A stretch of DNA of 64,000 nucleotides, taken from the NCBI GenBank assembly GCA_031179165.1, contig JAPSIC010000001.1:1-64000 (forward strand). The letters run 5' to 3'. This document shows, one piece after another, positions 62,592 to 64,000 of the stretch (positions are counted from its first letter, which is position 1; each line of letters opens with the position of its first letter). The notes below the pieces were generated by a model. That model saw only the letters and a list, made by a program, of their open reading frames with translations, made no database searches and was not told the origin of the DNA. Both the position numbers and the translations under genes were made by a program. This DNA is from Brevibacterium sp. GTDB taxonomy: Bacteria; Actinomycetota; Actinomycetes; Actinomycetales; Brevibacteriaceae.

Positions 62592-64000
62592 TCAGCCGAG
62601 CAGGCGTCGCGTCGAATCGATCCGGGTCGCGGCCGGCAGCACCTCGATCCGGACGCTGAGCAGATGCGCGTCGGTGACGGTGGCGACGATCGGGTTGATC
62701 TCGAGCTCGGCGATCTGCGGGTGGCGTTCGACGAGGACGGACAGCCTCTCGAGCACGTTCTTGAGCGGATCGACGTTGACCGGCGGAAGGCCGCGGTAGC
62801 CGAACAGCCGTGGGGAGGCCTTGACCGAACGGATCATGTCGACCGCGTCCCTGTCCGTCAGCGGCGCCACCCGGTGCTGGACGTCACCGAGCAGCTCGGT
62901 GGTGTCACCGGCCAGGGAGAAGGAGAGCAGGGGTCCCAGCAGGGGGTCCTCGCCGGCGCGGATGACGCAGGGCACACCCGGTGGGGCCATCGCCTGGATG
63001 TCGACGAGCGGCTCCTCCTCACCGACCATGGTGCGGATGACGTCCTGGATGGCGAGGAAGTCCTCGCGCAGCTCGTCCGGGTCGTCGATGTTCAGCCGCA
63101 CCCCGCCGAGCTCCATCCGGTGCCGCAGGGTCGTCGACACGGCCTTGAGGGCGACCGGGTAGCCGATCGTCTCCGCGGCCCTGAGCGCCTCGTCCACCGA
63201 GGCGGCCGTGAGGTAGGGCAGCACCTCGATCCCGTAGCAGGACAGGAGCGCCCGGGCCCGGTCCCTGTCCAGGGTCACCGGTCGGCCGGGCGTGGCCTCG
63301 GCGAGCGTGGAGTCGATGATCGTGCGCACGCCCTTGTCGTCGAGGTCCTCGATGTCGAGGAAGTTCCCGTGGTCGGCGGCACGCCAGCGGGAGTACTCGG
63401 TGGCGCGGGCCAGGGCCCACACCGCGTCCTCGAGGCCGATGTAGCTGGGCACCGTGTGGGGCCTGCGGTTTCCCTCCTCATCGGGAAGGTAGGTGGTCAG
63501 CTCGTCCTGGACACCGTGGATGCCGAGGAAGCACGCCACCGTCGTCTTCTGCGACCGGGCGGCCGCCTCGGCGAGGTGGGCGGCGATCTCGCGCTCGTCG
63601 GCTCCGGTGGAGGGGGTGAAGGTGACGATGACGGAGTCGACGTCGGCATGGGCGTACATCGCTTCGAGCTCGGTCCGGAACGTCTCGGCCTCGACCTCGG
63701 GATGGAGGGAGACCGGCTCGACCTCGATGTGCAGTCCCTGCGCGCGGGCGCGCTGGACGAGGAGCGTCGACATCGCCGCCGAGTTGCCGATCACCCCCAC
63801 GCGCCGCCCGGCCGGCAGCTTCTGCGTCGAGAACACCTGCGCCAGGTCGAAGAGCTGGTGGATCGTGTCTGCCCTGATGACTCCCGCCTGCCCGAGCACC
63901 TGATCGAGGGCGTGGGGAGCGAGCGAGGACGTGCGCACCATGTGCCCGGGCGGCAGCTCCCGCCCGGTGAGGTCGGATTTGATGACGATGACGGGTTTGA
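62592..64000 (-). CDS. ADP-forming acyl-CoA synthetase-like / CoA-binding ATP-grasp protein, 5' end outside the window
   Basis: The frame is open from the right edge to the stop at 62592, so the gene is cut by the window; the ORF track's start at 63941 is internal. The visible part contains a ligase-CoA/succinyl-CoA synthetase-like domain (VGVIGNSAAMSTLLVQRARAQG, VIVTFTPSTG) and a C-terminal ATP-grasp domain (LSCYGIEVLPYLTAASVDEALRAAETIGYPVALKAVS, ELEINPIVA). Such proteins are ADP-forming acetyl-CoA synthetases or, when fused to GNAT, protein acetyltransferases; the missing N-terminus is needed to decide. The upstream codons read KPVIVIKS, as expected for the family. Confidence 0.82.
   Translation of the reverse strand, partial: KPVIVIKSDLTGRELPPGHMVRTSSLAPHALDQVLGQAGVIRADTIHQLFDLAQVFSTQKLPAGRRVGVIGNSAAMSTLLVQRARAQGLHIEVEPVSLHPEVEAETFRTELEAMYAHADVDSVIVTFTPSTGADEREIAAHLAEAAARSQKTTVACFLGIHGVQDELTTYLPDEEGNRRPHTVPSYIGLEDAVWALARATEYSRWRAADHGNFLDIEDLDDKGVRTIIDSTLAEATPGRPVTLDRDRARALLSCYGIEVLPYLTAASVDEALRAAETIGYPVALKAVSTTLRHRMELGGVRLNIDDPDELREDFLAIQDVIRTMVGEEEPLVDIQAMAPPGVPCVIRAGEDPLLGPLLSFSLAGDTTELLGDVQHRVAPLTDRDAVDMIRSVKASPRLFGYRGLPPVNVDPLKNVLERLSVLVERHPQIAELEINPIVATVTDAHLLSVRIEVLPAATRIDSTRRLLG

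Noticed and set aside
1-64000. rRNA, tRNA, insertion sequences, prophage genes, CRISPR arrays and known riboswitches
   Set aside because: None was recognised by eye on either strand. A tRNAscan-SE/Infernal run would be needed to exclude short RNAs.

Overview
The window is high-GC DNA with tightly packed genes, frequent 4-bp ATGA/GTGA overlaps, many GTG starts and AGGAG/AAAGGA ribosome binding sites. The biotin carboxylase beta/epsilon pair beside birA, a class III adenylate cyclase, an Rv2578c-type radical SAM protein and a topoisomerase IV-type A subunit point to an actinobacterium, most likely a Micrococcales member such as Brevibacterium. The genus is an inference from gene content and was not searched. 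No rRNA, tRNA, CRISPR array, insertion sequence or phage gene was seen.

Layout. 1-420: a frameshifted DUF429 gene cut by the left edge. 421-8938: a minus-strand sugar-acid operon (uxuB-type reductase, idonate/gulonate-type dehydrogenase, MFS importer, mannonate dehydratase, KDPG aldolase, KDG kinase, RraA-type aldolase) with a divergent IclR regulator and paired palindromes at the shared promoter. Together the enzymes can take L-gulonate or L-idonate through fructuronate, mannonate, KDG and KDPG to pyruvate and glyceraldehyde 3-phosphate. 9006-12255: a NarL-type two-component system and a divergent DUF4352-like membrane protein. 12447-18836: a compositionally distinct island in which an RraA-like protein, a nitrilase-family amidase and a GntR regulator diverge from a PotABCD-type ABC importer. 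19052-23543: a VOC protein, an amidase, an Nramp-fold transporter lacking metal ligands and a tandem-HTH Lrp-like regulator. 23612-31160: a CocE-type hydrolase run together with an OpuC-type quaternary-ammonium importer, then an orphan family 5 binding protein.

31136-41622: housekeeping and stress genes (DUF998, lipid kinase, Dps, a coiled-coil membrane protein and a 47-residue membrane protein absent from the ORF track), a decayed acetyl-CoA hydrolase/transferase remnant, a MatC-type carrier, an NTF2-like protein coupled to an NCS1 permease, MgtC, a DsbA/FrnE-type oxidoreductase, a flavin reductase and a radical SAM protein behind a LexA-like box. 41783-50314: two MFS carriers, a metal-ligand-poor MBL protein, a deaminase, and a hydantoin-type locus (NCS1 permease, two Asp/Glu-racemase-fold proteins with altered cysteines, GntR regulator). 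50365-64000: a DUF885 peptidase, an MFS carrier, a second nitrilase paralogue, accE-accD divergent from birA-cyclase, a topoisomerase A subunit, a TetR regulator and a partial ADP-forming acyl-CoA synthetase-like gene at the right edge.

The overall picture is a scavenging soil or surface actinobacterium: much of the window is substrate uptake next to small sets of amide, ester, racemase and aldolase enzymes. The best candidates for undescribed function are the 12.4-18.8 kb island, the Nramp-like/amidase/Lrp set, the CocE-OpuC operon and the hydantoin-type locus that carries no hydantoinase.
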